Assembly: GCF_003641145.1 (NCBI RefSeq)
Contig: NZ_CP032744.1
Location: 1 to 64,000 of the forward strand
Origin: Lactiplantibacillus paraplantarum
GTDB taxonomy: Bacteria; Bacillota; Bacilli; Lactobacillales; Lactobacillaceae
DNA: 64,000 bases
Direction: 5' to 3'
The stretch's first letter is position 1; the number at the start of each line of letters is the position of its first letter. Both the position numbers and the translations under genes were made by a program. This document shows positions 33,409 through 42,439 of this stretch, piece by piece. The notes below the pieces were generated by a model that saw nothing but the letters and a program-made list of their open reading frames with translations, searched no databases and was not told the origin of the DNA.

Positions 33409-36129
33409 TTAATCGTTATAAGTGATAGTACGAGGCTTTTTAGCCTGCAGTTGATATTGTTGATTGCCAATTTGAACAGTACTTGGTTGATCTGCCGTGA
33501 CGGTCACCCGGTGATGGTCAATCACAAAGACATAGTGAACACCGCGAAAGAGTTGTTTGAATTTCAATGTTTGCCAATGATCCGGTAATTGGGGGTTCAC
33601 TTGCAAATGGGTCCCTAGTGGACTAACGCCACCAAAGTTGCGGGTCACTAGATTGAGTGTGGCTCCCATGACGCCTAAATGAATACCTTCGGCGGTCGTG
33701 CCACCTTGAATATCATAGTAGTCTGATGCTAGCGCCTCTGAAAAGAGCTTCCAGGCATCATCATCATTGTCGTCTAGTTGGTTTAAAACTGCATAGACAA
33801 TTCGTGATAGGGTCGAACCGTGAGTTGTCCGGGCCAAATAATATTGAATGTTGTGCGTCAAATACTCACTCGGAAGTTGATAACCCATTTTTTCAATAAT
33901 GGCTTGGACGGTGGGAACATCAAAATTATAAAAAGCCATCAAAGCATCGGCTTGTTTGGCTACCTGATAGGCATCTGGCGTTTTATCTTCGGCCTTTAAG
34001 ATGCGATCCATTCGGGAAATGTCGCCGTATTTCTGCCGGTAAGCTTGAAAATCGAGGGTCGGTAAGTTGAAGTAACCTTCAAACTGGGCAATAATTCCCC
34101 GGCGATTGATTTCAAGTGTCAGCTTATGACCAATAGTGGTCATTTTGTGACTAGTATCGGCATCAAAGTGGGCTGCTTGGGCCGCTTTCTGAAACACGGC
34201 TTGTGGCATTTGTGCTTTGAAGGTTGTAATAATGTCGAAGAGCCAAGCAACCATGATATTGGTGTATGCATTATTTTTCAAGCCAGCTTTAGTACTATTG
34301 GGATAATTTTCATGAAATTCATCTGGTCCCATAACGCCACTGATGTTGTAGCGACCTGTCTGTTGGTCATAGGTTGCCTTACTGATCCAGAAGGCAGCAA
34401 TTGAAAGTAACATTTCCATTCCGTATTGATTGAGAAAATCACGGTCTTGCGTCACGTGGTAGTAGAACCAGACATTATAAGCAATGTCTAAAGAAACGTG
34501 CCGTTGCAGTCGACTATTATCGGGATCCCACGTTTTGGTTATTGGGTTTAGGTGCGTAAATTGGGCCTGTTCATCCCCTTTTGAAGCTGATTGCCACGGA
34601 TACATGGCGCCGGCATAGCCTTCTGCTTGGGCGTTTTTTCTAGCTGCAGGTAGTCGCCGGTAACGATAAAGCAAAAGTTGCTTGGCTAACTCCGGACGGT
34701 GCATTGTGTAGAAGGGTAGAATAAACATTTCATCCCAAAAAACGTGGCCCCGGTAGGCTTCACCATGTAACCCGCGGGCCCCCACCGAGGCGTCCAATTG
34801 ACCGCTTTCGAGAGCAGCTGCTGAAACAAAGCTATGATAGATATTGACACGGAGCAATCGTTGGCTCGTAATATCACCGCGAACTTTAATATCCGTGGTG
34901 CGCCAGGTATGTTCCCAGTAGTCCTTGCTGACACTAGCCGTGTTGTCGAAACTGGACTGGCTGAGCTCAGCTTGGACATGCGTTAATTGCGGATCATCGT
35001 GGGCATTGCTAGTCGCGATGACCACATCTTTATCAAATGTGTAAGTTTTACCAGCTTCAACAGCCAACGAAACGGTTTGCTGGACACCTTGTGGCTGTTG
35101 CGTACTATTGAAATTCTTGATTACTGGAACATCAGGACTAGTTAGTTTGGCACCAATCGTGTAATTGATCCGGGAAGATTTAGTTTGGCCAGAAAGGTAG
35201 ACGGTATTGGCCGCTGTTTCGATCCCCATTGTGTTTAAATGGTGCTGATCGAAGACATTATATCGACTGACGTTCCCATTAATGACACTACCGTCGATCT
35301 CACTATAAATTTGTAAGCTACCCGTAAAGTTGAGTGGTGTGACTTGGTAACGAATACTGTAACGATGCCAATCACGCATATTAGCGACTTTTTGCGAACG
35401 AATTCTTAACTGGTGTCCAGAGGCTAACTGAATTAGCTTGGTAGTCGTCAACATGCCAGTTCGTAAATCAAGGCTGCGATAGACGTCTTGAAGATCGTGT
35501 TCATTAAGCTGAAATGGCGGTTGCTGATCAATACCGAATGTGATGAATTGAGCATTTGGCAAATTGACTAAATCTTCGTTAGTAACTTGGTGATTGTGAA
35601 GTGTGGTCGTCTCCTGATCAAAGACACCGGCAACGTAGGTTCCAGGGTAATTGTCTTTGTCGGCGTGGCTTTCTAGAAATGCGCCGCGCAATCCCAAGTA
35701 ACCATTACCAATAGTCAGCATTGCCTCTTGACCGTTGTTGCGCACACCATGATATTGGCCATAATAATCAAGGTGCCACTTCAAATAAGCACTTTTCGCT
35801 TTAATCGCTGCGGTCAACCCGAGTTGGTCAACAGCTGCTTGGCTAACGACTGGGATGTTGAGTAGGTTAGTCAAAGCCAAACCCACGTCGATTCGGTCAT
35901 AGTTGACCCCTACGATGGTGTCGGAAAACGGGTAAGACAATCCATTTTCAAGAATAGCAGCATCAAACTGGAGACCAGCTAGGCGGATCTTGATGTTTTC
36001 CAGGTTTTCACTAATTGCTTGGTTGGGATTATAGGCAATAAGGTAGTTGGCGGTTGCTGCTTGTCCTGATACCGGATGATAGGCAATCGCCATCGTGTCA
36101 TTTTCAATTCGCAATCTAATAAGTTTCAT
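33409..36129 (-). CDS. GH65 disaccharide phosphorylase (maltose phosphorylase-like)
   Basis: Cleaves maltose or a related alpha-glucobiose with phosphate to glucose and beta-glucose-1-phosphate. The 906-aa protein has the GH65 catalytic motif VMGPDEFHENYPNS with the acid Glu near residue 603, and the phosphate-binding THGSTLSRIVYA. Lactobacillus brevis maltose phosphorylase (about 754 aa, catalytic Glu487 from family knowledge) implies an N-terminal extension here of about 115 residues. The ATG at 36129 follows AGGAGTG. No signal peptide is seen. Kojibiose or trehalose specificity cannot be excluded. pgmB follows directly, as usual for this pathway. Confidence 0.9.
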   Translation of the reverse strand: MKLIRLRIENDTMAIAYHPVSGQAATANYLIAYNPNQAISENLENIKIRLAGLQFDAAILENGLSYPFSDTIVGVNYDRIDVGLALTNLLNIPVVSQAAVDQLGLTAAIKAKSAYLKWHLDYYGQYHGVRNNGQEAMLTIGNGYLGLRGAFLESHADKDNYPGTYVAGVFDQETTTLHNHQVTNEDLVNLPNAQFITFGIDQQPPFQLNEHDLQDVYRSLDLRTGMLTTTKLIQLASGHQLRIRSQKVANMRDWHRYSIRYQVTPLNFTGSLQIYSEIDGSVINGNVSRYNVFDQHHLNTMGIETAANTVYLSGQTKSSRINYTIGAKLTSPDVPVIKNFNSTQQPQGVQQTVSLAVEAGKTYTFDKDVVIATSNAHDDPQLTHVQAELSQSSFDNTASVSKDYWEHTWRTTDIKVRGDITSQRLLRVNIYHSFVSAAALESGQLDASVGARGLHGEAYRGHVFWDEMFILPFYTMHRPELAKQLLLYRYRRLPAARKNAQAEGYAGAMYPWQSASKGDEQAQFTHLNPITKTWDPDNSRLQRHVSLDIAYNVWFYYHVTQDRDFLNQYGMEMLLSIAAFWISKATYDQQTGRYNISGVMGPDEFHENYPNSTKAGLKNNAYTNIMVAWLFDIITTFKAQMPQAVFQKAAQAAHFDADTSHKMTTIGHKLTLEINRRGIIAQFEGYFNLPTLDFQAYRQKYGDISRMDRILKAEDKTPDAYQVAKQADALMAFYNFDVPTVQAIIEKMGYQLPSEYLTHNIQYYLARTTHGSTLSRIVYAVLNQLDDNDDDAWKLFSEALASDYYDIQGGTTAEGIHLGVMGATLNLVTRNFGGVSPLGTHLQVNPQLPDHWQTLKFKQLFRGVHYVFVIDHHRVTVTADQPSTVQIGNQQYQLQAKKPRTITYND

Positions 36130-36430
36130 TAGTTCACACTCCTTAGTTCGGTCATTAAAAATTGCAATAAAAGTGATAAATATCAAATATACTACTTACA
36201 TATATAGCCTAGTCTCTTTTTGATAAGCTCGCAAATATTGTTGCCGGAGCCTGTTAACTATGGGATTAAACGGTAGGTTGCTTTTAAAAGTGAATGAACT
36301 AAAGGCAAATGCTTGCACTAGCTAACGATGATTAACGTTACTGTATGAAATGTTTTATGTAGAATGCTGTTTATCGATGCATGGTCGATGATAACGTTGT
36401 GACCATTTGATTGGCATGTAGGCAGACAAA

Positions 36431-36640
36431 GATTGGGACAAAACTAAAAGTGTTCAGTCTCTTAAGAAAAGACTTCTTCTCAAGCAACCAAACACAATTT
36501 TTCTGTCAATATTGTCGAAACGTGCGCCCAAAGGTGGCTTTGTTCCGCTTAACGTAAATTCGGTGACGATTCCAAGTCCAGGAATCATTGCCGAATTTAC
36601 GTTAATGCTCGCAAGCAGACCACCTTTCGTCCCACGATCT
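36431..36640 (+). repeat. Dispersed palindromic element, copy 2 (long form)
   Basis: Begins GGGACAAAACTAA and ends TTCGTCCCACGATC. It holds an imperfect version of the copy-1 hairpin (36450-36497), the shared core TCAATATTGTCGAAACGTGC (36505-36524), and an additional inverted repeat TTAACGTAAATTCGG / CCGAATTTACGTTAA (about 36549-36605), itself nested in AAAGGTGG/CCACCTTT. The rest of the 36130-36668 gap shows nothing clear. Confidence 0.75.
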
Positions 36641-36668
36641 TGCTGAAGATTTAATTATGATGGTGAGC

Positions 36669-37112
36669 CTAGGTTAGGTGGTCATTGGTCGGATGATCTA
36701 CAAGCTCTAGGTGGTCGATTGTCATCATTTGGCGTATCTTGATAGAACTCGTTTGAAAACGGAGGATGACGGGGTCCTTATAGTTAAGTCGTTGCTGAAA
36801 TTCGGTTAGTTCAGCACGCCAATCTTGATCAAAGACGTTATTACCGACCAATGTTAATGTGCCGCGTAGCATGATGGAAGCATAGTCGGATAATTGATAA
36901 TAAAATAAACTGGCTTGACGCCAATTTTGGATATTCTGCGTTGTGGATGTCTGCCGACTAGTATAGAAATACAGCGTTTCAAGGCTACGTCTTACAGGTA
37001 AAGGACTTAATGCGACCATGGTTGGATAGCCATCCGCATCAACAGTTGCCAACGTGAAAACGGGGGCAGTCTGAATCATATTTAGGGCTGCCTGTCGTGT
37101 CGTATGCTGCAT
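36669..37112 (-). CDS. Pyridoxamine 5'-phosphate oxidase-like flavin-binding protein
   Basis: A 147-aa split-barrel protein: TAPVFTLATVDADGYPTMVALSPLPVRRSLETLYFYTSRQTSTTQNIQNW, typical of the PNPOx-like FMN-binding family. The activity is unknown; such proteins are usually small FMN- or heme-binding oxidoreductases. The ATG at 37112 is preferred because GGGAG lies 7-8 nt upstream on the minus strand; an earlier GTG overlaps that ribosome binding site. Confidence 0.75.
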   Translation of the reverse strand: MQHTTRQAALNMIQTAPVFTLATVDADGYPTMVALSPLPVRRSLETLYFYTSRQTSTTQNIQNWRQASLFYYQLSDYASIMLRGTLTLVGNNVFDQDWRAELTEFQQRLNYKDPVILRFQTSSIKIRQMMTIDHLELVDHPTNDHLT

Positions 37113-37208
37113 ATTTAGCACTCCCTTTTCCTATCAGTATGCCGGAATGATAGTAGAAAGTCATGTGTTATGCATAGCGTTATTAGCGATTAAAATACGG
37201 GAATATGT

Positions 37209-37309
37209 TATACTTGGAGCACTTAGCAAGTGGGACGTTTTTAATCAATGACACGTTCCTAAGGTTAACGTTGTCGTTACTTCAGTCAGTTCTGAGAGGA
37301 ATTATATTA
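37209..37309 (+). promoter_or_regulatory. cspL promoter and 5' leader
   Basis: An extended -10 (TG-T-TATACT at 37206-37214) without a clear -35, followed by a roughly 95-nt untranslated leader. Long leaders act as cold-sensing RNA in cspA-type genes; here that is inference from length. Confidence 0.5.
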
Positions 37310-37510
37310 ATGAAAAATGGTACAGTAAAATGGTTTAATGCGGATAAGGGTTTTGGTTTTATTACGGGTGAAGACGGGACGGATGTCTTTGTTCATTTCT
37401 CAGCAATCCAGACTGATGGGTTCAAGACTTTAGACGAAGGTCAAAAAGTAACCTATGATGAAGAACAAGGTGATCGTGGGCCACAAGCTACGAATGTTAA
37501 ACCTCAATAG
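37310..37510 (+). CDS. cspL: Cold-shock protein (CspL type)
   Basis: A 66-aa single-stranded nucleic-acid-binding OB-fold protein. RNP motifs are visible: KGFGFI (RNP1) and VFVHF (RNP2) in [34 protein letters not shown]. The ATG at 37310 follows GAGAGG; a longer in-frame reading upstream covers the leader and has no ribosome binding site. It is monocistronic, with a terminator 12 bp downstream. Confidence 0.96.
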   Translation: MKNGTVKWFNADKGFGFITGEDGTDVFVHFSAIQTDGFKTLDEGQKVTYDEEQGDRGPQATNVKPQ

Positions 37511-37521
37511 TTGATTTTATG

Positions 37522-37553
37522 CCGAACCGTTGTTGCCGACTGGTTCGGTTTTT
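37522..37553 (+). terminator. Terminator after cspL
   Basis: The stem CCGAACC (37522-37528) pairs with GGTTCGG (37542-37548) and is followed by TTTTT. Confidence 0.85.
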
Positions 37554-37591
37554 ATTTAGGTGACGGTCCGTCAGACAAATAAGAAAGCCAA

Positions 37592-37828
37592 GTGGTCAGG
37601 ATGGATTTTGTAGATGTTTACGGTATTAAGCATGAGAATTGTACATTAGTTGCCCCAGCACGTGAATATCAGCGGGTTGTTATTTTTATGGATGCGGTGG
37701 GTCGTCGATTTGTTGCCATGGGACCAGATCCGCAACCAACTAAGTATGGGAGTAGTAGTCAGCATTGGCATCAGGCACAGCCAAGTGCAGCCCCCGAAGG
37801 TTATTTTCATATTGACCAAGCTGATTGA
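37592..37828 (+). CDS. Small hypothetical protein
   Basis: A 75-78-aa protein with no recognised domain (VDVYGIKHENCTLVAPAREYQRVVIFMDAVGRRFVAMGPDPQPTKYGSSSQHWHQAQPSAAPEGYFHIDQAD). It contains a short hydrophobic segment, and its C-terminal half is rich in Pro/Ser/Gln/His. GTG at 37592 and ATG at 37601 are both possible starts; the ribosome binding site is weak. It sits in a gap between cspL and tRNA-Lys, so it may be a real small gene but this is uncertain. Confidence 0.5.
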   Translation: MVRMDFVDVYGIKHENCTLVAPAREYQRVVIFMDAVGRRFVAMGPDPQPTKYGSSSQHWHQAQPSAAPEGYFHIDQAD

Positions 37829-37925
37829 TCAATCTTGAATAGGGTGAGAGATGTCGCTAATTTCTCAGGATATTGTTTTGGGAGGATAGTCCGTCTTGTG
37901 ACTTTATGAAGATTGACGACCAAGA

Positions 37926-38035
37926 GTGTGGGACAAGCAACCTATTGGCGCGCGCGTCGACAATATTGACAGAAAAATGGTGCTCATTTGCTTGAGAAGT
38001 CTTTTCTTAAGCAAATGAGCACCATTAGTTTTGGT
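37926..38035 (-). repeat. Dispersed palindromic element, copy 3 (reverse orientation)
   Basis: Read on the minus strand it begins CGACCAAAACTAA, has the stem GGTGCTCATTTGCTTAAG with its partner, then TTTTTCTGTCAATATTGTCGA and ends with GTCCCACACTCTTG. Against copy 1, matched changes in both stem arms (CAGTTG/CAACTG versus CATTTG/CAAATG) keep the pairing, which points to selection on structure. Confidence 0.75.
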
Positions 38036-38074
38036 CGCTTCGCCTTTAAGTGATTAAATTGAAAACATAAAAAA

Positions 38075-38114
38075 ATCAGTTTTCACGGTGGATTATCACG
38101 GCGTGAAAACTGAT
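38075..38114 (-). terminator. Terminator of tRNA-Lys
   Basis: The arms 38075-38087 and 38102-38114 (ATCAGTTTTCACG) are perfectly complementary. On the minus strand the stem is followed by a T run (38066-38074 complement). Confidence 0.9.
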
Positions 38115-38130
38115 TAGTGTGGTTATATGA

Positions 38131-38203
38131 TGGGCAGTCAGGGGATCGAACCCTGGACCCACGGATTAAGAGTCCGTTGCTCTGCCAGCTGAGCTAACTG
38201 CCC
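38131..38203 (-). tRNA. tRNA-Lys (anticodon CTT)
   Basis: A full cloverleaf on the minus strand. The 7-bp acceptor GGGCAGT pairs with ACTGCCC, the D arm contains GCTCAGCTGGCAGAGC, and the anticodon arm ACGGA-CTCTTAA-TCCGT has anticodon CTT. The T arm is CAGGG-TTCGATC-CCTG and the discriminator base is A. CCA is not encoded. Length 73 nt. Confidence 0.95.
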
Positions 38204-38330
38204 ATAACTCAACAAAAAATATAATATCATGAATTTTAGGTTCTGACAATACTATTTCGCAAGTTTTTTCAAAAAAAGTGTTCTTTTTTAGTGATTTGTT
38301 GATGAAAGCGATTGCTAAAACGGACAAATG

Positions 38331-38344
38331 ATTTCCCGGGAAAT
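38331..38344. repeat. 14-bp palindrome upstream of walR (copy 2 of ATTTCCCGGGAAAT)
   Basis: An exact repeat of the core palindrome at 9716-9729. It lies about 50 bp upstream of the predicted walR -10, a position suited to an operator. Confidence 0.6.
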
Positions 38345-38390
38345 ACTACGGCCACGCGGATTAGCAATCAAAGAAAGCCAACTACATTTG

Positions 38391-38399
38391 TGATATACT
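38391..38399 (+). promoter_or_regulatory. walR promoter (extended -10)
   Basis: TG-A-TATACT with no good -35. The leader of about 120 nt contains a 9-bp stem, ACGAGAAAA/TTTTCTCGT (38436-38444 with 38452-38460), without a T run, so it is a leader structure rather than a terminator. Confidence 0.5.
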
Positions 38400-38526
38400 A
38401 AAACCAGTGTTGAATTTAATATCAACCCACCTGACACGAGAAAATAACTGCTTTTCTCGTAATTTATCGCGTATCACCTTAAAATTGAAATGTAAACCTG
38501 TTTTCCCCTAAGGAGGAAGAATCGTT

Positions 38527-39234
38527 ATGAAAAAAATCTTAGTAGTTGATGATGAAAAACCAATCTCCGATATTATGAAATTTAATTTGACCAAAGAAGG
38601 TTATGAAGTTCACGTGGCGGCTGATGGTGAGGAAGCCTTACAAAAAGTTGACGAAGTTCACCCTGATTTAATCTTATTAGATTTAATGCTACCGAAAATG
38701 GATGGCCTAGAAGTTGCGCGGCAGGTTCGGAAGAACTATGACATGCCGATTATCATGGTTACGGCCAAGGACTCTGAATTAGATAAAGTTTTGGGCTTGG
38801 AACTCGGTGCTGATGATTATGTCACGAAGCCGTTTTCTAACCGGGAACTTGTTGCACGAGTCAAAGCAAACTTGCGTCGTCAAGGGACTCCAAGTGCTCA
38901 ACCAGCAGAAGTTGAAGAGAACTCTGATATTGAGATCGGCGATTTAGTAATTCATCCAGAAGCCTATATGGTCTCAAAACGTGGGGACAATATTGAATTA
39001 ACGCACCGGGAATTTGAGCTATTACACTACTTGGCACAACACATTGGGCAGGTAATGACGCGGGAACATTTACTACAGACGGTCTGGGGCTACGACTACT
39101 TTGGTGATGTTCGGACCGTTGATGTCACGGTGCGCCGGTTACGTGAAAAAGTTGAAGATAATCCGAGTCATCCCAAGTGGTTGGTGACGCGGCGGGGCGT
39201 GGGATACTACCTCCGCAATCCTGAAAATGAGTAG
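38527..39234 (+). CDS. walR: Response regulator WalR
   Basis: The essential OmpR-family regulator of cell-wall metabolism. The 235-aa protein has a receiver domain (1-120) with phospho-acceptor Asp52 ([11 protein letters not shown]), Thr and Lys switch residues ([13 protein letters not shown]), and a winged-helix domain (about 135-232; [53 protein letters not shown]). ATG follows AAGGAGGA. It is the first gene of the walRKHI operon. Confidence 0.97.
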   Translation: MKKILVVDDEKPISDIMKFNLTKEGYEVHVAADGEEALQKVDEVHPDLILLDLMLPKMDGLEVARQVRKNYDMPIIMVTAKDSELDKVLGLELGADDYVTKPFSNRELVARVKANLRRQGTPSAQPAEVEENSDIEIGDLVIHPEAYMVSKRGDNIELTHREFELLHYLAQHIGQVMTREHLLQTVWGYDYFGDVRTVDVTVRRLREKVEDNPSHPKWLVTRRGVGYYLRNPENE

Positions 39235-39247
39235 AGGTTGCTAGACC

Positions 39248-41122
39248 GTGTTGAGATTTAAACGGAAAAATTTTTTTAAAACGATTAATTTTAAAATTGC
39301 ACTAGTATTTGCGTTGTTATTATTGATTACGTTGGAAATTGTTGGGGCGATTTTTGTTAAGCAGTTGGAATCGAAGAACATCCAAGATTTTAAGCAAGCC
39401 GTTCAAATTCCAACTTATATTGATAATTCGTTGGCTGAGCAACTGACTGTAAGTAGTACCCGTAAAGCCAATGGCCAGATCAAAACGATTTTATCAAATT
39501 ATAACAATACCAATATTGATGAAATCCGAGTAGTCGATAGTAAGGGAACCATTCGGGGGACTAGTGACGTTAATGATCAATCTGTGGTTGGTCAAAAGAC
39601 AACGGACCGGAATGTGAAAAATGCGATTTATAATAATCGAACTTACACGAAGAGTACCTATGATACGCAAAATAATGGTCGTTATTATATCTCAATTGTG
39701 CCATTGTACAGTTCCAACTCAACTGGGAATAGCAGCCAGTTAGTTGGGGTACTGTACGTACGGGCGAATATGAAATCGGTATATAGTACCATCAACAATA
39801 TTATGGGGATTTTTGTGATTGCGTCACTGGTTGCCATGGTCTTGGGCTTGGGAATTGCCATTATTATTGCCCGGGCAATAACGCGTCCGATTGAGGAAAT
39901 GAAGCAACAAACACAGCGGATTGCACGCGGCGACTATGCCGGTCAAGTCCGGGTCTATAGTGATGATGAGTTGGGTCAACTGGCTAAAGCGATTAATAAC
40001 TTGTCCATTCGCGTTGAAGAATCGCAAGAGTCGACGGAAGCAGAACGGCGGCGGTTAGATAGTGTGCTCTCACATATGAGTGACGGTGTGATTGCTACGG
40101 ATCGGCGCGGCAATATTACGATTATTAATGAAACGGCGTCGGATTTTATGGATGTGACGGCGGAAAAAGCCATTGGTAATTCGATTCTGGATATTTTGAA
40201 GATCCGTGATGACTATTCATTACGTGACTTAATCGAGAATCAGGATGAATTGATGCTCGATTTCTCATCTAATGAACGTGACTTGATCTTAAATGCTTAC
40301 TTTTCACTTATTCAACGTGAATCTGGATTTATTAGTGGCTTAGTCTGTGTGTTACATGATGTTACGGAACAACAGAAGATTGATAATGACCGTAAGCAAT
40401 TCGTTTCTAATGTGTCGCACGAATTACGGACACCGTTAACGAGTTTGCGGAGTTACATTGAAGCATTGAGCGATGGTGCTTGGAAAGATCCAGAAGTGGC
40501 ACCAGGCTTTTTAAAGGTCACTCAGGAAGAAACTGACCGGATGATTCGGATGATTAATGAGCTGTTAAGCTTATCTCGGATGGATTCAGGGACGACCCGC
40601 GTTGATATGGAACTAGTGAATATTAACGAAATGTTTAATTATGTGTTGGATCGGTTCGACATGATCCTGAAAAAAGATGATAACCCGGCTAAGTACTATA
40701 CGATTAAGCGTGAGTTTACTAAGCGCGACTTATGGGTTGAAATTGACACTGACAAGTTTACGCAAGTGCTCGATAATATTATGAATAATGCGATTAAGTA
40801 CTCCCCAGATGGTGGGGTGGTCACTTGTCGACTATTAGAAACGCATAATCAGGTTATTATCAGTATTAGTGACCAAGGCTTAGGAATTCCACGAGCTGAT
40901 TTAGCGCATGTTTTTGACCGCTTTTTCCGGGTCGATAAGGCGCGTTCACGGGCCCAAGGCGGTACCGGACTTGGTCTGGCGATTTCAAAAGAAGTTGTCC
41001 AGATGCTAGGCGGTCGAATTTGGGTTGATAGTGTTGAAGGTAAGGGGTCCACGTTCTATATTTCCTTGCCATATGAACCTTATGAGGAGGAGGACCTTTG
41101 GGATGACGACTCACAAGCTTAG
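39248..41122 (+). CDS. walK: Sensor histidine kinase WalK
   Basis: The 624-aa membrane kinase partner of WalR. It has an N-terminal transmembrane segment (about 14-37), an extracytoplasmic sensor region (about 38-180), a second segment (about 181-207), HAMP (about 208-260), PAS (about 265-375), HisKA with the phospho-accepting His391 (SNVSHELRTPLTSL), and HATPase_c with NIMNNAIKYSPDGG and GTGLGLAISKEV. The start is GTG at 39248 after AGAGGTTG. Its 3' end overlaps walH by 20 nt. Confidence 0.97.
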   Translation: MLRFKRKNFFKTINFKIALVFALLLLITLEIVGAIFVKQLESKNIQDFKQAVQIPTYIDNSLAEQLTVSSTRKANGQIKTILSNYNNTNIDEIRVVDSKGTIRGTSDVNDQSVVGQKTTDRNVKNAIYNNRTYTKSTYDTQNNGRYYISIVPLYSSNSTGNSSQLVGVLYVRANMKSVYSTINNIMGIFVIASLVAMVLGLGIAIIIARAITRPIEEMKQQTQRIARGDYAGQVRVYSDDELGQLAKAINNLSIRVEESQESTEAERRRLDSVLSHMSDGVIATDRRGNITIINETASDFMDVTAEKAIGNSILDILKIRDDYSLRDLIENQDELMLDFSSNERDLILNAYFSLIQRESGFISGLVCVLHDVTEQQKIDNDRKQFVSNVSHELRTPLTSLRSYIEALSDGAWKDPEVAPGFLKVTQEETDRMIRMINELLSLSRMDSGTTRVDMELVNINEMFNYVLDRFDMILKKDDNPAKYYTIKREFTKRDLWVEIDTDKFTQVLDNIMNNAIKYSPDGGVVTCRLLETHNQVIISISDQGLGIPRADLAHVFDRFFRVDKARSRAQGGTGLGLAISKEVVQMLGGRIWVDSVEGKGSTFYISLPYEPYEEEDLWDDDSQA

Positions 41123-42428
41123 ACGCTTTATCTTACCCATATTGTTGACCATACTGATTTTATTGAGCGTGGTACTGTCGATGTATATTTGGTTAAACCC
41201 ATCGCGGTATGAACATGAAAGTAAGGTTAGTACCACGTCATCAAATTCCTCGTTAACGACCCGGACGATTGATGACATTTATTTGCCGACTCAGTTGATT
41301 TATACGAATAGTCAGGGCAATCAGTCCCTGTTGATCAATAAGAATGTTAGTTTAGTCAGTCAATTTAGTGAACAGTTGCGTAAGTGGGATGCCCGTAGTA
41401 TCTCTAAGGTGCGAATTACGTCGGCTAAGAGTTATCAGGCGCTGTTGAATGGGGAAGATAGTTATGTTTTAAACTTTCCTGATAGTATTACAGTCAGCCT
41501 GTTTAACACCATTTTTAAGCAACAGCTCAATAGTTTTCGTTCTTCCGAGTTTAGTCGCATTGTGATTCCAGTCAATGATACTAATCACATGTACTTTTTA
41601 AATGATAACCACCATGAGATTTATAGTGTCAGGTTAAAGAAAAAGTCACTAACTTCACTAAAACGCGTTTTAGCAGCAGATAAAGTTAAACAAATTGCTG
41701 TTAAGATGACCTATGAAGATAATACGACTTATATTGATTATCCTAAGCAGGTGACCATGCAACACTATAGCTACCTCATGAGTAAGGCGGCGGCTAGTGA
41801 AATTGCCAATCGATTGTTAGATGCGGATGGGAACTCAACGGTATCGGTGCATAATCGGAGTGGGAAGCAAGAGTATACGACTGGGAGTTATAAACGGATG
41901 ACGGTCGACTCTAAGCTGGGAACAGTCTATTTCGAAGATTATAGTGATTCAGGCACGACGCGAAATCTATCGCTAACGAGTCAGTTAAAGAAGAGTTTTA
42001 ATCAACTGACGAGTCTCGGCGTACCCATGGATAATATTCGGTACTACGGGTTTGATGCAACTAGTAACAGTGTGATTTATCGAAGCTACGTTGAAGGATT
42101 TCCTATCTTTAATCAAACAGAAAACGGTGATGTGCGTATCCAGTTAACTTCGAATGGGTTAGACCGCTACTACTTCTCGTTATACAGCTTACAAGTACCA
42201 GTCCCAACCACTGGCCAAAAACAGGCGGTGACCTTACCAAGTTCGACGAGCGTGCTAAAACGTTTGAAGGCGGCTGGTTATAAGGATGATAAGATTGGTA
42301 GTATCGAACTGGGCTACGAATGGTCGCAGAATAAGTCGTCCAAACTCGTGATTGACCTGACGCCAACGTATTATGTCTACTATAACGGAACTTGGCGGAC
42401 GTATACGTCGATGTTAAGTGGATCTTAG
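41103..42428 (+). CDS. walH: WalK accessory protein WalH (YycH)
   Basis: YycH is an extracytoplasmic, membrane-anchored protein that modulates WalK activity with YycI. The 441-aa protein has one N-terminal transmembrane helix (RRFILPILLTILILLSVVLSMYIWL) and a Ser/Thr-rich extracellular region. ATG at 41103 is chosen because AGGAGGAGG lies upstream within walK; the longer in-frame reading would run deep into walK. It lies 11 bp before walI. Confidence 0.92.
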   Translation: MTTHKLRRFILPILLTILILLSVVLSMYIWLNPSRYEHESKVSTTSSNSSLTTRTIDDIYLPTQLIYTNSQGNQSLLINKNVSLVSQFSEQLRKWDARSISKVRITSAKSYQALLNGEDSYVLNFPDSITVSLFNTIFKQQLNSFRSSEFSRIVIPVNDTNHMYFLNDNHHEIYSVRLKKKSLTSLKRVLAADKVKQIAVKMTYEDNTTYIDYPKQVTMQHYSYLMSKAAASEIANRLLDADGNSTVSVHNRSGKQEYTTGSYKRMTVDSKLGTVYFEDYSDSGTTRNLSLTSQLKKSFNQLTSLGVPMDNIRYYGFDATSNSVIYRSYVEGFPIFNQTENGDVRIQLTSNGLDRYYFSLYSLQVPVPTTGQKQAVTLPSSTSVLKRLKAAGYKDDKIGSIELGYEWSQNKSSKLVIDLTPTYYVYYNGTWRTYTSMLSGS

Positions 42429-42439
42429 GAGGTGGCCGC

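Noticed and set aside
34000..34404. Plus-strand frame inside the GH65 gene
   Set aside because: It is antisense to a well-supported gene, with no ribosome binding site or family pattern.
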